Positions 1 through 8,653 of a DNA stretch of 64,000 bases are shown piece after piece. Where the stretch lies: positions 62,001 to 126,000 of the forward strand of contig NZ_JAEPQA010000011.1 of assembly GCF_017640745.1 (NCBI RefSeq), read 5' to 3'. Under the pieces are notes generated by a model. It searched no databases. It saw nothing but the letters and a program-made list of their open reading frames with translations, and was not told the origin of the DNA. Source of the stretch: Nisaea sp. Its GTDB lineage: Bacteria; Pseudomonadota; Alphaproteobacteria; Thalassobaculales; Thalassobaculaceae. Numbering within the stretch: the stretch's first letter is position 1; each line of letters opens with the position of its first letter. Position numbers and translations under genes: made by a program.

Positions 1-1321
1 ACGAGAGTGCCGCGTCCCAGCTGCAGGCCGCCCGTCGGCCGGCATCGCGGTCGGTCCAGACCGTCTCCCATGCTTCCGTCGGTCCGATGGCGTCGATCGA
101 GATCGGCCCCTTCACCTGTTCGGCCGCGGCCTGGTCCAGTACCAGCGGCAACGCGCCCTCGCCGTCCTTGACGCTCTTGATCGCGGACCGGAGCAGGCGG
201 CGATAGCGCACGATGGCGGCATCGGAAGAGGCCAGATGCTCGTGCCGCCGGTCCTGGATCGCGCCCATCGACTCGACCGCCCACTGATCGTGCACGTTGA
301 TGTCGAGCCCCATGCCCGTATAGGTCAGGGTCTTCTGCTCTTCCGGATCGTAGCCGTACTGGTTCGTCTTGTTGCGGATCGGCGCGAAATCCGGCAGCCG
401 GTGTTCCTTGATCCGCTGCTCCCACATCTTCTTCTTGTCGACCGGCGCGCCGAAGCTGGTGAAGACCGAGTACCAGTAGCAATGGGTGTCGTCGACCGGC
501 ACGTGCCACTGGGTGATCGTCATCTCGTTGGACAGAGGGATGGTGATGGCACAGGGGAAAACCTGGTTGGTCACCCGGACATGACGTTGGCCGTTGCCGA
601 GATCGCGCAGCGCGATGATGCGGAGGCCGTAGTCAGTCTCCTCCACCTTCAGCTCCGGATTGGCGAATTCGCGCAGCACCTTGGTCATCGGCATGTCGCT
701 CTGCGCCGCCTTGTCGCGGAACTGCTTGCCGTAGCCGTCCGCCGGATCCTCGTCCTGGAGGAAGCGGTGCAGGAAGGAGGCATGCGCCGGGTCGATGCCG
801 ATCTCCAGTGCCTGAAGCCAGTTGCACTCCCAGAGCCCCTTGAAAGCGAAGACATGGCTGTCCGGCGCGCGGAAACAATCGAGCGCAGGGAAGGCCGGCG
901 GCTCGCCCGGCCCCATATAGGTCCAGATGACGCCGGCCTTTTCGACCACAGGATAGCTGGAGATCTTGATGCGCTCGTGCATCTTCGAGTCGTCCGGTTC
1001 CGCCGGTTGCTCGGTGCATTGTCCCGTCTGGTCGAAATGCCAGCCGTGGAACGGACAGCGGATACCGCCATCCTCGAGCCGGCCGTAGCAGAGATCGACG
1101 CCGCGGTGCGGGCAGAAGCGACTCATCAGGCCAAGCGTCTCGTCCTCGCGGCGGAACAGCACCAGATCCTCGCCCATCAGACGGACCGGCACCACCGGGC
1201 GCGGCCCCTCCTCCAGCTCCACGGCAAGCGCGGCGGGCATCCAGTAGCGGCGCAGGACCTGGCCCGCCGGCCGGTCGGCGCCGACCAGCGTGATCTCGTC
1301 GTTCTTTTCCTGGCTCATCAT
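1..1321 (-). CDS. Rieske non-heme iron aromatic-ring oxygenase, alpha subunit (3' end outside window)
   Basis: Oxygenase component that would hydroxylate or O-demethylate an aromatic acid using electrons from the adjacent ferredoxin. Translating the minus strand from the ATG pair at 1321/1318 gives a Rieske cluster motif with Cys69, His71, Cys88 and His91 (C-x-H-x16-C-x2-H, numbered from the second Met). Further on is the mononuclear-iron motif D-x2-H-x4-H in the stretch IDPAHASFLHR. A GGAG lies about 9 bases before the first ATG. The reading frame is open to base 1, so the C-terminus is missing. It sits 40 bases downstream of the ferredoxin gene, in the same operon. The layout resembles phthalate 4,5-dioxygenase or vanillate demethylase oxygenases; the substrate cannot be told. 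Confidence 0.9.
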   Translation of the reverse strand, partial: MMSQEKNDEITLVGADRPAGQVLRRYWMPAALAVELEEGPRPVVPVRLMGEDLVLFRREDETLGLMSRFCPHRGVDLCYGRLEDGGIRCPFHGWHFDQTGQCTEQPAEPDDSKMHERIKISSYPVVEKAGVIWTYMGPGEPPAFPALDCFRAPDSHVFAFKGLWECNWLQALEIGIDPAHASFLHRFLQDEDPADGYGKQFRDKAAQSDMPMTKVLREFANPELKVEETDYGLRIIALRDLGNGQRHVRVTNQVFPCAITIPLSNEMTITQWHVPVDDTHCYWYSVFTSFGAPVDKKKMWEQRIKEHRLPDFAPIRNKTNQYGYDPEEQKTLTYTGMGLDINVHDQWAVESMGAIQDRRHEHLASSDAAIVRYRRLLRSAIKSVKDGEGALPLVLDQAAAEQVKGPISIDAIGPTEAWETVWTDRDAGRRAACSWDAALS

Positions 1322-1361
1322 GGCGGAAGTCTCCTTCGTCGAAGACGCGGATGAAAGGCGG

Positions 1362-1694
1362 CTAGTACTGGGTTTCGGGAATGGTGACGGTAAGGCCGTC
1401 CATCTCCGGGGTCAGCTTGATCTGGCAGGAGAGCCGGCTGGTCTCGCGCCGCTCGGCGGCCGCGTCATCCAGCATCGCCAGCTCGTCCTCCTGCGCCGGC
1501 GGCGCGAGCTTCATGCCTTCTTCATCGAGATAGACATGGCAGGTGGCACAGACGCAGCTTCCGCCGCACTCGGCCTCGATGCCCTCGACATCGTTGAAGA
1601 CGGCGGCCTGCATGACGGACTCGCCGGTCTCGGCCTCGACGGTTTCCTGCGTGCCATCCGGCTTCACGAAGGTTACGGAGATCTTCTCTCCCAC
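1362..1694 (-). CDS. [2Fe-2S] ferredoxin, adrenodoxin type
   Basis: A 110-residue soluble electron carrier that probably feeds the Rieske oxygenase encoded just downstream. Cluster cysteines are Cys43, Cys49, Cys52 (C-x5-C-x2-C) and Cys90, the adrenodoxin/putidaredoxin spacing; Cys47 is an additional cysteine. The length is normal for the family. The start is a GTG preceded by AAGGAG about 9 bases upstream. It is the first gene of the operon and lies back-to-back with the IclR regulator, so both share the operator region. No ferredoxin reductase is visible in the window, so the electron source is unknown. Confidence 0.9.
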   Translation of the reverse strand: MGEKISVTFVKPDGTQETVEAETGESVMQAAVFNDVEGIEAECGGSCVCATCHVYLDEEGMKLAPPAQEDELAMLDDAAAERRETSRLSCQIKLTPEMDGLTVTIPETQY

Positions 1695-1747
1695 GGCAGC
1701 TCTCTCCTTGCAGGTCCTGACAGGACGCCCGACCCGCTGTTTTGTTT

Positions 1748-1798
1748 GACCGATTATCGAACATTCGGTCTATTATTGATCAAAGACAAAATAGACCG
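1748..1798. promoter_or_regulatory. Putative IclR-family operator in the divergent intergenic region
   Basis: Two interlocking inverted repeats share a central half-site. GACCGA (1748-1753) pairs with TCGGTC (1765-1770), and CGGTCTATT (1766-1774) pairs with AATAGACCG (1790-1798). The region separates the ferredoxin/Rieske operon from the IclR gene, the usual place for binding by such a regulator. Assignment of the protein that binds is inference from position. Confidence 0.6.
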
Positions 1799-1833
1799 CA
1801 GCCATATGGCCCGGTCAAGCCCATGGGAGCACT

Positions 1834-2631
1834 ATGACCGTCCCAGCGCCAGAGAAAGCCGCGCCACATTCCACCGCGATCGCCGACAAGGATATCTCGC
1901 TGACCTTCGCAAAGGGCATGGAGGTGCTGGAAGCCTTCGAGAGCGCGGCCGCTCCCATGACCATTCCCGATCTCGCCCGCCAGACCGGCATCAACCGGTC
2001 GGTCACGCGGCGGCTGGTCTTGACGCTCGTGCGCCTCGGCTATCTGACGGAGACGAACCGTGCCTACGCGCCGAGCCCCCGCGTGCTCCGACTGGCCAGC
2101 GGGTATCTGAGGGAGCGGCAGTTCGGCCGCACCGTGCAGCCTGTCATGGCGTCCTATTCGAAACAGCTCGGCGACGCGATTTCGCTCGCGGTCCGGGACG
2201 GCGCCGACGCGATCTATGTCGCATATTCGCCCGGCGATCCGGCCCTGATCACTTCCGGCTTCGGCATCGGTTCCCGACTCCCGCTGACCGCAACCGCAAT
2301 CGGCCGCGCCCTTCTCGCCTTCAGCGGCGAGGCGGTCATCGAGGACCTGCTCGCCGCCCCGCTGCCTTCCTTCACACCCGAGACAAAGACCGACCCGGCC
2401 ATGCTCCGCGCCGATCTTGGCGAAACGCGTTCACGCGGCTACGCGCTCGTCACGGGCGAATACGAGCCCGGCGTCACCTCCATCGCGGTTCCGGTTCTGG
2501 ACAGACAAGGCAGAGCCAGTGCCGCGCTCGGCATCGTCGGCCCGGCGGCACGGTTTGAGGAAATCGCGGTCTGCACGCAAAAGGCGGTGGTGCTTCGGGA
2601 CTGCGCGGAAACGCTCGCGAACTTCATCTGA
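1834..2631 (+). CDS. IclR-family transcriptional regulator
   Basis: A 265-residue regulator. It has an N-terminal winged helix-turn-helix at about residues 23-80, with the recognition region around TGINRSVTRRLVLTL. The C-terminal IclR effector-binding domain covers about 90-260. Members of this family with this length (PcaU, PobR, CatR types) sense aromatic acids. It is transcribed away from the ferredoxin/Rieske oxygenase operon across a 139-base gap carrying inverted repeats, so it is likely the local regulator and probably autoregulated. The effector is unknown. Confidence 0.88.
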   Translation: MTVPAPEKAAPHSTAIADKDISLTFAKGMEVLEAFESAAAPMTIPDLARQTGINRSVTRRLVLTLVRLGYLTETNRAYAPSPRVLRLASGYLRERQFGRTVQPVMASYSKQLGDAISLAVRDGADAIYVAYSPGDPALITSGFGIGSRLPLTATAIGRALLAFSGEAVIEDLLAAPLPSFTPETKTDPAMLRADLGETRSRGYALVTGEYEPGVTSIAVPVLDRQGRASAALGIVGPAARFEEIAVCTQKAVVLRDCAETLANFI

Positions 2632-2657
2632 CGTCGACCGTTTCCTAAAGCGGCGAA

Positions 2658-2675
2658 CCGGGGCTTGCGCCCCGG
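2658..2675 (+). terminator. GC-rich hairpin after the IclR gene
   Basis: A 7-bp perfect stem, CCGGGGC/GCCCCGG, with a TTGC loop lies 27 bases after the IclR stop codon. There is no T-tract, so it may be a weak or Rho-assisted terminator. The rest of the 306-base gap (2632-2937) before the convergent SDR gene holds no gene I can support. Confidence 0.4.
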
Positions 2676-2937
2676 CCCGTCTATCCCGAGCCGGTCCCAT
2701 TCGGCCGCGAGATGGAAATCGACTTTTCCGATGAAGATCCGCTGACGCTCGTTTGCCCGATCGGGCCGATGTACGCTTTGGAATGCTGTCGAAGACTGAA
2801 GGCGCGACCATACACCCGTACTCATGGCCGTCGCAAGAATTTCGCGCCACTCACGAGTTTTTCGGCCCGGGCTCCATCAAAAACAAATACCGGTATCTCA
2901 TCGGGAACGGCCCAGGTCTTTCTCCGGCATTCGCCTG

Positions 2938-3708
2938 CTAGACGGCGCGGAAGCTCGGCAAACCGATCCCGGTCGCGTCGAAGCCGCCGTCGACGGCGAG
3001 ATACTGGCCGTTGATGTAGCTCGCCCTGTCGCTGCAGAGGAAGAAGATCGCCTCAGCCAGTTCCTCTTCCAGCCCGTAACGGTTCAGCGGGATCGCGTCG
3101 TGATAGTCGGCACGGATGTCCGGCGTGTGGACCTTCTTCGCCATGGCGGTGTCCACCGGCCCCGGCGCGACGGCATTGACCCGGATCCCGAGATTGCCGA
3201 GTTCGGCGGCCTGCTGCTTGGTCAGGTGCAGCACCGCCGCCTTGCTGGTGCCGTAGGCGACACGGAGCAGACTTGCACGCAGGCCCGAGATCGAGGCGAT
3301 GTTGACCACCGCGCCGCCGCCGGTCTTCAGCATCACCGGCGCCGCCGCGTTGGTGCAGAGGAACGGTCCGTTGAGATTGGTCGCCATGATCTCCGACCAT
3401 TCCTCGAAGCTGGTCTCGAGCACCGGCTTGAACGTCGCGACGCCGGCATTGTTGACCAGCGCGTCCAGACGCCCGAAGGCGGCCTCCGTTTCCTCGACCG
3501 CACGCCGGACCTGCTGCGGGTCCGAGACATCGGCGAAGACCGGCATGGCCCCGTTTCGCTGCCCGAGATCCTCGACCGCCTGCTTCAGCGTGTCCGCATC
3601 GCGGTCGAGCATGGCCACGCGCCAGCCTTCGTCGAGGAACTTCCTGGCCGCGGCAAGTCCGATCCCCCGGGCCGCGCCGGTAATAAGGGCTACTTTCGAC
3701 TCCGTCAT
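2938..3708 (-). CDS. SDR-family NAD(P)-dependent oxidoreductase
   Basis: A 256-residue classical short-chain dehydrogenase/reductase that oxidises or reduces an alcohol/ketone. The cofactor motif TGAARGIG is at about residues 9-16, NNAG at about 85, the catalytic Tyr-x3-Lys in YGTSK at about 151-155 and a C-terminal VDGGF motif. The start at 3708 is chosen because it follows the metA stop by 7 bases and is preceded by GAGG; a longer in-frame start at 3804 would lie inside metA and adds only an Arg-rich tail. It is co-transcribed with metA, but a role in methionine synthesis is not suggested by the sequence. Substrate unknown. Confidence 0.85.
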   Translation of the reverse strand: MTESKVALITGAARGIGLAAARKFLDEGWRVAMLDRDADTLKQAVEDLGQRNGAMPVFADVSDPQQVRRAVEETEAAFGRLDALVNNAGVATFKPVLETSFEEWSEIMATNLNGPFLCTNAAAPVMLKTGGGAVVNIASISGLRASLLRVAYGTSKAAVLHLTKQQAAELGNLGIRVNAVAPGPVDTAMAKKVHTPDIRADYHDAIPLNRYGLEEELAEAIFFLCSDRASYINGQYLAVDGGFDATGIGLPSFRAV

Positions 3709-3715
3709 CGCGCCC

Positions 3716-4657
3716 TCACCCGGCCTGGCGGCGATCGCGCGCCGTTCCGATCTCCGAGAGATCGAACGGCGTCGTCTGGTAGATCTCGTTGATCCAGTTG
3801 GCAAACAGCAGATGCGCGTGACTGCGCCAGCGGTTCAGCGGCGGGTGGGTCGGATCATCGTCGGTGAAGTAGCTGTGCGGAAGTTCCGGATTCATGCCAC
3901 GCCCGACGTCGCGCTGGTACTCCTCGCCAAGCGAGTCCGAGTCATATTCGATGTGATTGAACATGTAGAGCGCGTGTTTGGCGCGGTCTTCCATCAGGCA
4001 CGGCCCCATTTCCGGTGAGTCCATCAGGACCTGGATGCCGGCGGACGGCGGAACGTCGGCCACGCGCGTTTCCGTCCAGCGCGAGACCGGGATCGAGAAA
4101 TCGTCCGAAAAGCCGCGCAGATAGCCCGAGGCCGGCGCCAGATTGCGGTGCCGGTAAACACCGAAGGCCTTCTTCGGCAGCTCGTGCTTCGGCACGCCGT
4201 GGAAATGGTGAAGCGCGGCCTGTGCCGCCCAGCAGATCATCAGGCTGGAATGCACGTGGGTCTGCGTCCAGTCGAAGATCTCGCAGAGTTCCGACCAGTA
4301 GGAGACCTCCTCGAAGGGCAGCCGCTCGACCGGCGCTCCGGTGACGACGAGGCCGTCGAACTTCCGCTCGCGAAGATCGCTCCACGGCTCGTAAAAGGAG
4401 ATCATATGCTCCTGCGGCACGTTCTTCGGCACGTGATCGGTCATCTTGATCAGAGTCAGCTCGACCTGGAGCGGGCTTGCGCCGAGCAGTCGTGCGATCT
4501 GGGTCTCGGTGCGGATCTTGTTGGGCATCAGATTGAGAAGCCCGATCTGAAGCGGCCGGATATCCTGACGCACAGCGTCCGCCTCGCGCATGACCATGAC
4601 ACCCTCGGCCTCGAGTGCGGCGAAAGCGGGGAGGTCATTCGGAATCCTGATCGGCAT
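3716..4657 (-). CDS. metA: Homoserine O-acyltransferase (MetA), first step of methionine synthesis
   Basis: A 313-residue cytosolic enzyme that acylates the hydroxyl of L-homoserine. It begins [11 protein letters not shown], the standard MetA N-terminus. Family landmarks include LNLMPNKI...TETQ, the nucleophile region [14 protein letters not shown] with Cys, and the GVYRHRN and FNHIEYD segments. The start at 4657 has GAGGG 7 bases upstream; the frame stays open further upstream but would run through a structured leader. Whether the acyl donor is acetyl- or succinyl-CoA is set by one active-site residue that I do not assign. Regulation by the leader RNA immediately upstream is likely. Confidence 0.93.
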   Translation of the reverse strand: MPIRIPNDLPAFAALEAEGVMVMREADAVRQDIRPLQIGLLNLMPNKIRTETQIARLLGASPLQVELTLIKMTDHVPKNVPQEHMISFYEPWSDLRERKFDGLVVTGAPVERLPFEEVSYWSELCEIFDWTQTHVHSSLMICWAAQAALHHFHGVPKHELPKKAFGVYRHRNLAPASGYLRGFSDDFSIPVSRWTETRVADVPPSAGIQVLMDSPEMGPCLMEDRAKHALYMFNHIEYDSDSLGEEYQRDVGRGMNPELPHSYFTDDDPTHPPLNRWRSHAHLLFANWINEIYQTTPFDLSEIGTARDRRQAG

Positions 4658-4666
4658 GTGCAAACC

Positions 4667-4806
4667 CTCTGCAGTTACTGGCATCAAGCAGAGCGGACAT
4701 TTTGCCGGGACCCGTTTGGTTGCCGGTCTGGCCACATCCTCCGCGACAGGAGCGCCACCTTGCTCGGGGAGCAGGTTGGCGTTGAGCGTCCGCCCAACTC
4801 TTGATG
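4667..4806 (-). promoter_or_regulatory. Structured metA leader, candidate SAM-type riboswitch
   Basis: Read on the minus strand, CATCAAG (4806-4800) pairs with CTTGATG (4688-4682) and GCGGAC (4793-4788) pairs with GTCCGC (4698-4693), enclosing a multi-branch domain. Inside is a 12-bp hairpin with two bulged A's (4781-4753). Then come a CTCC/GGAG hairpin and a segment with CCGGCAACC and CCGGCAAAATGTCCGC, reminiscent of the conserved GGCAACC and GGTGC-AA-TCC-GC parts of SAM-I/SAM-IV riboswitches. CTCTGC (4693-4688) can instead pair with GCAGAG (4672-4667) right at the metA ribosome-binding site, so the two folds compete. The riboswitch class is uncertain. Confidence 0.55.
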
Positions 4807-4875
4807 TCCGGGTCTGTCTACTTGATACGGAGCCGGTTGGCAATTCCCTCCGCACAAGGCGGAGCCTTGAGGCGA

Positions 4876-5472
4876 TCAGGACGCCAGACGCGGCAAAGAA
4901 ACCGGCGGGATCGGCTCCGGCAGCAGCGCGAGATCGGGCACACCGGCACCGATATCGACGAACCGGTTGTCGTCCCCGACCGGGTTCTTCTCGGGGTCGA
5001 GTTGGGGAAACTGCATGGACACGTTCCGCATCGGCTGGCGGATCGTGAAGAGCTGCACCGGGGCGCCAGGCGCATTCGCGAATACCGGTAGACAGAGATA
5101 TTCGGACACGGCGTCCTCGCCGACGCTGTATCTGAAATTGGCGCGGAAAGTGATCCCGCAGGGCTGCACCGCCATCGCCTCGTTGACCCTGGACCGGGCA
5201 GGCCAGTCCTCCGGCCGGGAAAGCTCCTTCAGCGTGGTCCCGGTCAGCTCGCGGCCGCGGGCCTCGTTGATCTGCGTGCCGACCAGACGAAAAACCTGCT
5301 CCTCGCGCGACCGGATCTCGAGCACGCTCAGCAACGAAAGCCAGCAGGCGATCTCCTCAAGACGGATGTCGGCCCGCTTCGGCGCGACAGCCGATCCGCG
5401 CCATCGGTTCCACGCTTCGGCAAAGTCGCGGCAACAGGGCGTTTCCAAAATCGACAGCAAGGGTTCGGACAT
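4876..5472 (-). CDS. Single PAS-domain protein (PAS_5-like)
   Basis: About 198 residues, mostly one PAS-like sensory domain of the kind abundant in Rhodospirillales, where it is usually annotated as PAS_5. Typical features are the early RWRG segment, the R-x-E-E-I-A motif, a central FRLVGTQI core strand and a GTTLKEL turn. The C-terminal 40 residues are Pro-rich and probably disordered. No output domain is present, so it may act as a partner or binding subunit. A GTG start at 5499 would add nine residues; neither start has a strong ribosome-binding site. It stands alone between the metA leader and the dioxygenase gene. Function unknown. Confidence 0.65.
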   Translation of the reverse strand: MSEPLLSILETPCCRDFAEAWNRWRGSAVAPKRADIRLEEIACWLSLLSVLEIRSREEQVFRLVGTQINEARGRELTGTTLKELSRPEDWPARSRVNEAMAVQPCGITFRANFRYSVGEDAVSEYLCLPVFANAPGAPVQLFTIRQPMRNVSMQFPQLDPEKNPVGDDNRFVDIGAGVPDLALLPEPIPPVSLPRLAS

Positions 5473-5545
5473 CAGGCCATCCACAAGACACACCCCCACC
5501 GGCGCGCGATGGAAGCGGGAACGCCGATCTTTTAGCCTGCAATGG

Positions 5546-6391
5546 TTAACGATTGGCTAGCCGGGTCAGAACGAAGTCGTAGCGCGAACGCCAGAGCGTA
5601 TCGCCATCGATCCGCTCGAACGGCGCGACCAGGCTTTCCTTGACGCCGAAGACCGCGTCGGAGGTCAGATAGGGATCGCCCTCCACGAAGGTGTGCGTGA
5701 CGAGTTTCTCGAAGCCCGGCGCGGTGATCAGGAAATGCATGTGCGCCGGGCGCCAGGCATGGCGCCCGAGCGCCTTCAGCATATCGCCGACCGGCCCGTC
5801 TTCCGGGATCGGATAGGAGACCGGCTTGATGCCGGTGAAATTGTAGGCGCCGTCGGGACCGGTCACGAAGATACCCCGGTTGTTCCATTTCGGCTGTTCG
5901 TCAGGTTGTTGCACGGAATAGAACCCGTCGGCGTTGTCGGACCAGACATCGATCCGCGCGCCCTCGATGGGGTTTCCTTCCAGATCGAGGATCCGGCCTT
6001 CGAAACGGCAACTCTCGCCCTTACCGTCCAGCGAGATCGTATCGCCCATCTCGCGGACCGGGGCCCCGGCGACATGGAACGGCCCGAAGACGGTGTTCTC
6101 CGTCGCGCCGGCGGGACGGCGATTGTTGATCGCGTCGACCAGCATGGAGAAACCGAGCACGTCGGAAAGGAGGATGAACTCCTGGCGTTCTCCGGAGCAT
6201 TTCTGTCCGGTCGCGGTCAGAAAGGCGATCGCCTGCTCCCATTCCTCCTGGGTGAGACCTGTCTCTTTCGCGAAGGCGTGCAGGTGCTTCACGAGCGACG
6301 TCATGAGTTCCGCCACGCGCGGGTTCGCGGTGCCTGCCATCCGCCCGTTGACCACGTCGGCGGAAGAGTCCTCGGTGAAATATCCGCTCAT
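5546..6391 (-). CDS. Intradiol ring-cleavage dioxygenase (hydroxyquinol/catechol 1,2-dioxygenase type)
   Basis: A 281-residue Fe(III) enzyme cleaving a catechol-like ring between the two hydroxyls. The N-terminal helical dioxygenase domain covers about 20-100 and the beta-sandwich catalytic domain about 115-280. Iron ligands are visible as Tyr in DGFYSVQQ, Tyr in SYPIPEDGPVG, and two His in RPAHMHF. The overall pattern is closest to hydroxyquinol 1,2-dioxygenases. The start at 6391 is chosen because AAGGAG sits 6 bases upstream; an in-frame ATG at 6406 overlaps that ribosome-binding site. It lies directly downstream of the FAD monooxygenase, which could supply its hydroxylated substrate. Confidence 0.88.
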   Translation of the reverse strand: MSGYFTEDSSADVVNGRMAGTANPRVAELMTSLVKHLHAFAKETGLTQEEWEQAIAFLTATGQKCSGERQEFILLSDVLGFSMLVDAINNRRPAGATENTVFGPFHVAGAPVREMGDTISLDGKGESCRFEGRILDLEGNPIEGARIDVWSDNADGFYSVQQPDEQPKWNNRGIFVTGPDGAYNFTGIKPVSYPIPEDGPVGDMLKALGRHAWRPAHMHFLITAPGFEKLVTHTFVEGDPYLTSDAVFGVKESLVAPFERIDGDTLWRSRYDFVLTRLANR

Positions 6392-6407
6392 GTCCGTCTC
6401 CTTCATC

Positions 6408-7619
6408 TCACCCGCCCTGCTTGCGGAAGCCCGCGGTGTTCCGGTAGCCGGCAGCGACCTCCTCGAGTTCCTCCGCCGAGATCAAATCCTCGATCCTGTC
6501 CCCGGGCCCCTTCACGCGGGCGGCCGCGATGTCGAGGACACGCTCGGGGCCGGACCGCCGGTTCGCCAGAACGATCTCCGCCGTCGCCGGTCGCCGCGCG
6601 GCCTCGTAGGCGAGCAGGCCTTCCGGTCCCGGCATATCGGCCAGCGTATCGGCAAGAACCCGGCCGTCAATGATCGCCTGGGACGCCCCATTCGCGCCGA
6701 TCGGATACATCGGATGCGCCGCATCGCCGAGCAGGGTCACGCGGCCGTCGGTCCAGAAATCGACCGGATCGCGATCCACCATCGGAAACTCGGTGATCGT
6801 CCCGGTCGCTTCCATCAGGCTGACGATGTTCATGTCCCGCATCATGAATTCCCTGAAGGACTCGATGAATTCCCGCGTCCCCTCGCGGGTCCAGTCCGCA
6901 TCCTCGATATCGCGGGGTCGGTCGCGGCGCAGCTCGGCGACCCAGTTTGTCAGTGCCCTTCCGCCCCGCCGCGCCCGCTCGCTGATCGGATAGGTGACGA
7001 ACTTCATGTCGTGATCGCCGGCGATAACCATCGTGCGGCCGTCGGCGATCACGTCGGACTCGACAGCGCCGCGCCACATCATCGTGCCCTCGTAATGCAG
7101 CGGCCCCTCGTCCGGATGGATCTGCCGCCGGACGGCGGAATGCAGGCCATCGGCGCCGATCAGAAGGTCGCATTCCAGACGGCCTCCCTCAGCGGTGTAA
7201 ACCGTCACGCTCTCTTCGCTCTGACTGAAACGCTGCACCGCCTTGCCGGCGAGAACCGCATCCTTGCCGAGCCTCTCCCGCACCGTTTCAAGCAGCAGGA
7301 ACTGCAGCTCGCCACGGTGGATGGAATATTGCGGCGCCGCGAACCCGGCCTCGACGTTGCGCGGGTCGCTCTGGATCACATGGCCGAAGCGCGTGCGATA
7401 TTCGATGCAGCGGGTCCGTATGGCGATCTCGCCCAGCGCTTCGGCAAGACCGAGGCCGTGCAGCACCGCGGAGGCATGGGGCATCAGGTTGATCCCGACG
7501 CCGAGAGGCCGAAGCTCTTCGACCGCCTCCAGAACGCGGACGGGGAAGCCTTTTTCATGCAGGCAGAGCGCCGCCGTCAGCCCGCCGATCCCTGCGCCTG
7601 CGATGAGAATTCGCGTCAC
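6408..7619 (-). CDS. FAD-dependent aromatic monooxygenase (salicylate hydroxylase/PhzS-like)
   Basis: A 403-residue single-component flavoprotein hydroxylase. The Rossmann motif GAGIGG is at about residues 8-13, the DG motif GADGLHSAVR at about 155-165, and the GD motif with GDAAHPMYP at about 297-306, the class A flavin monooxygenase pattern. The sequence around the flavin (GVGINLMPHA, PQYSIHRGEL, MMWRGA) resembles PhzS-type and 3-hydroxybenzoate hydroxylases. It would use NAD(P)H and O2 to hydroxylate a phenolic ring. It is first in a two-gene operon with the intradiol dioxygenase and divergent from the AraC regulator. Confidence 0.88.
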   Translation of the reverse strand: MTRILIAGAGIGGLTAALCLHEKGFPVRVLEAVEELRPLGVGINLMPHASAVLHGLGLAEALGEIAIRTRCIEYRTRFGHVIQSDPRNVEAGFAAPQYSIHRGELQFLLLETVRERLGKDAVLAGKAVQRFSQSEESVTVYTAEGGRLECDLLIGADGLHSAVRRQIHPDEGPLHYEGTMMWRGAVESDVIADGRTMVIAGDHDMKFVTYPISERARRGGRALTNWVAELRRDRPRDIEDADWTREGTREFIESFREFMMRDMNIVSLMEATGTITEFPMVDRDPVDFWTDGRVTLLGDAAHPMYPIGANGASQAIIDGRVLADTLADMPGPEGLLAYEAARRPATAEIVLANRRSGPERVLDIAAARVKGPGDRIEDLISAEELEEVAAGYRNTAGFRKQGG

Positions 7620-7762
7620 TTAAGCCTCCCGTTTCAATTTCCGACTTCGGATCGAGCGATCAGAAGTGGAATTTTCCTTAGAGTTTCGGGCGCGATTCGT
7701 ATGCGATCAAGTCATCGTCATGATAAAAACTTGCACAAATCGAACATCGGAAGGTGACGCAG

Positions 7763-8653
7763 ATGGCCGAGGCCGGACCGGACCATGAACGATATGTCCT
7801 CGGCATGCCGTCCGACCATGTCGGCCTGCTGAATTGCGAGCGGATCGCCGATCGCCGCCATATCCACGTCTGGACCGTCGAGCCGCATTATCATGACGGG
7901 CTGGCACAGCTTTTCCTCTTCGCCGGCGGAAGGGTCACCGGACGGATCGACGGAGAGCGGCGGACGATCGAGGCCCCGGCGCTGCTCTGGATGCCCGCCC
8001 TCTGCCGCCACGGCTTCGACTACGAGCCCGGCATGCTTGGCTGGGTGATCACCATCCCAAGTGCGGACGTCACGCGCCTCGCCGGCGGACAGGCCCGGTT
8101 GCTGGACCGGGTCCGGCAGCCGCAGGTCATATCCGGACCCGCCCATTCGGAGCGGCTCAAGGAAGCGGAGCAACTGGTCCGCCGGATCGAGCTGGAGCAC
8201 GGACGGAACGGCGAGGAACAGAACATGGTGCTTGAGGCCCTGTTCAGCTTGCTGCTGGTCTGCCTCTGCCGGACCGATCCGACGCCCTCCGCCCCGGCGC
8301 CCGGCCCGCGTGATCGTCAGCACGATCTGGTCCGGCGCTTCCGCGAGCTGGTGGAGGGAAATTTCCGGACCGTTCGCTCGGTCGCCGGTTTCGCCGCCAT
8401 GCTCGCGATCACGCCGACCCACCTCACCCGCACGGTCAAAGCGGTGACCGGGCAAACGGCGGGCGCGATCATCCAGGACAGGATCCTGCTGGAAGCGAAG
8501 CGTCGACTGGTGTTCAGCGACCAGCCAGTCGCCGAAATCGCCTACGATCTCGACTTCTCCTCGCCCTCCTATTTCTCCCGTTTCTTCACCGCGCGGGCGG
8601 GCGCCGCCCCGCTCGTCTACCGGCAGCAGGCGCGGCGCGCCGAGGCGTCCTAA
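7763..8653 (+). CDS. AraC-family transcriptional regulator
   Basis: A 296-residue regulator. It has an N-terminal cupin-like sensor domain (about 20-130, with the metal/ligand-like HYHDG region) and a C-terminal double helix-turn-helix at about 195-292 ending in the family hallmark PSYFSRFF. The ATG at 7763 has GGAAGG 8 bases upstream; a GTG three codons earlier lies within that site. It is divergent from the monooxygenase/dioxygenase operon over about 140 bases, so it is the probable activator of that pathway (PobR-like arrangement). Its stop overlaps the stop of the convergent acyltransferase gene by three bases. Confidence 0.87.
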   Translation: MAEAGPDHERYVLGMPSDHVGLLNCERIADRRHIHVWTVEPHYHDGLAQLFLFAGGRVTGRIDGERRTIEAPALLWMPALCRHGFDYEPGMLGWVITIPSADVTRLAGGQARLLDRVRQPQVISGPAHSERLKEAEQLVRRIELEHGRNGEEQNMVLEALFSLLLVCLCRTDPTPSAPAPGPRDRQHDLVRRFRELVEGNFRTVRSVAGFAAMLAITPTHLTRTVKAVTGQTAGAIIQDRILLEAKRRLVFSDQPVAEIAYDLDFSSPSYFSRFFTARAGAAPLVYRQQARRAEAS

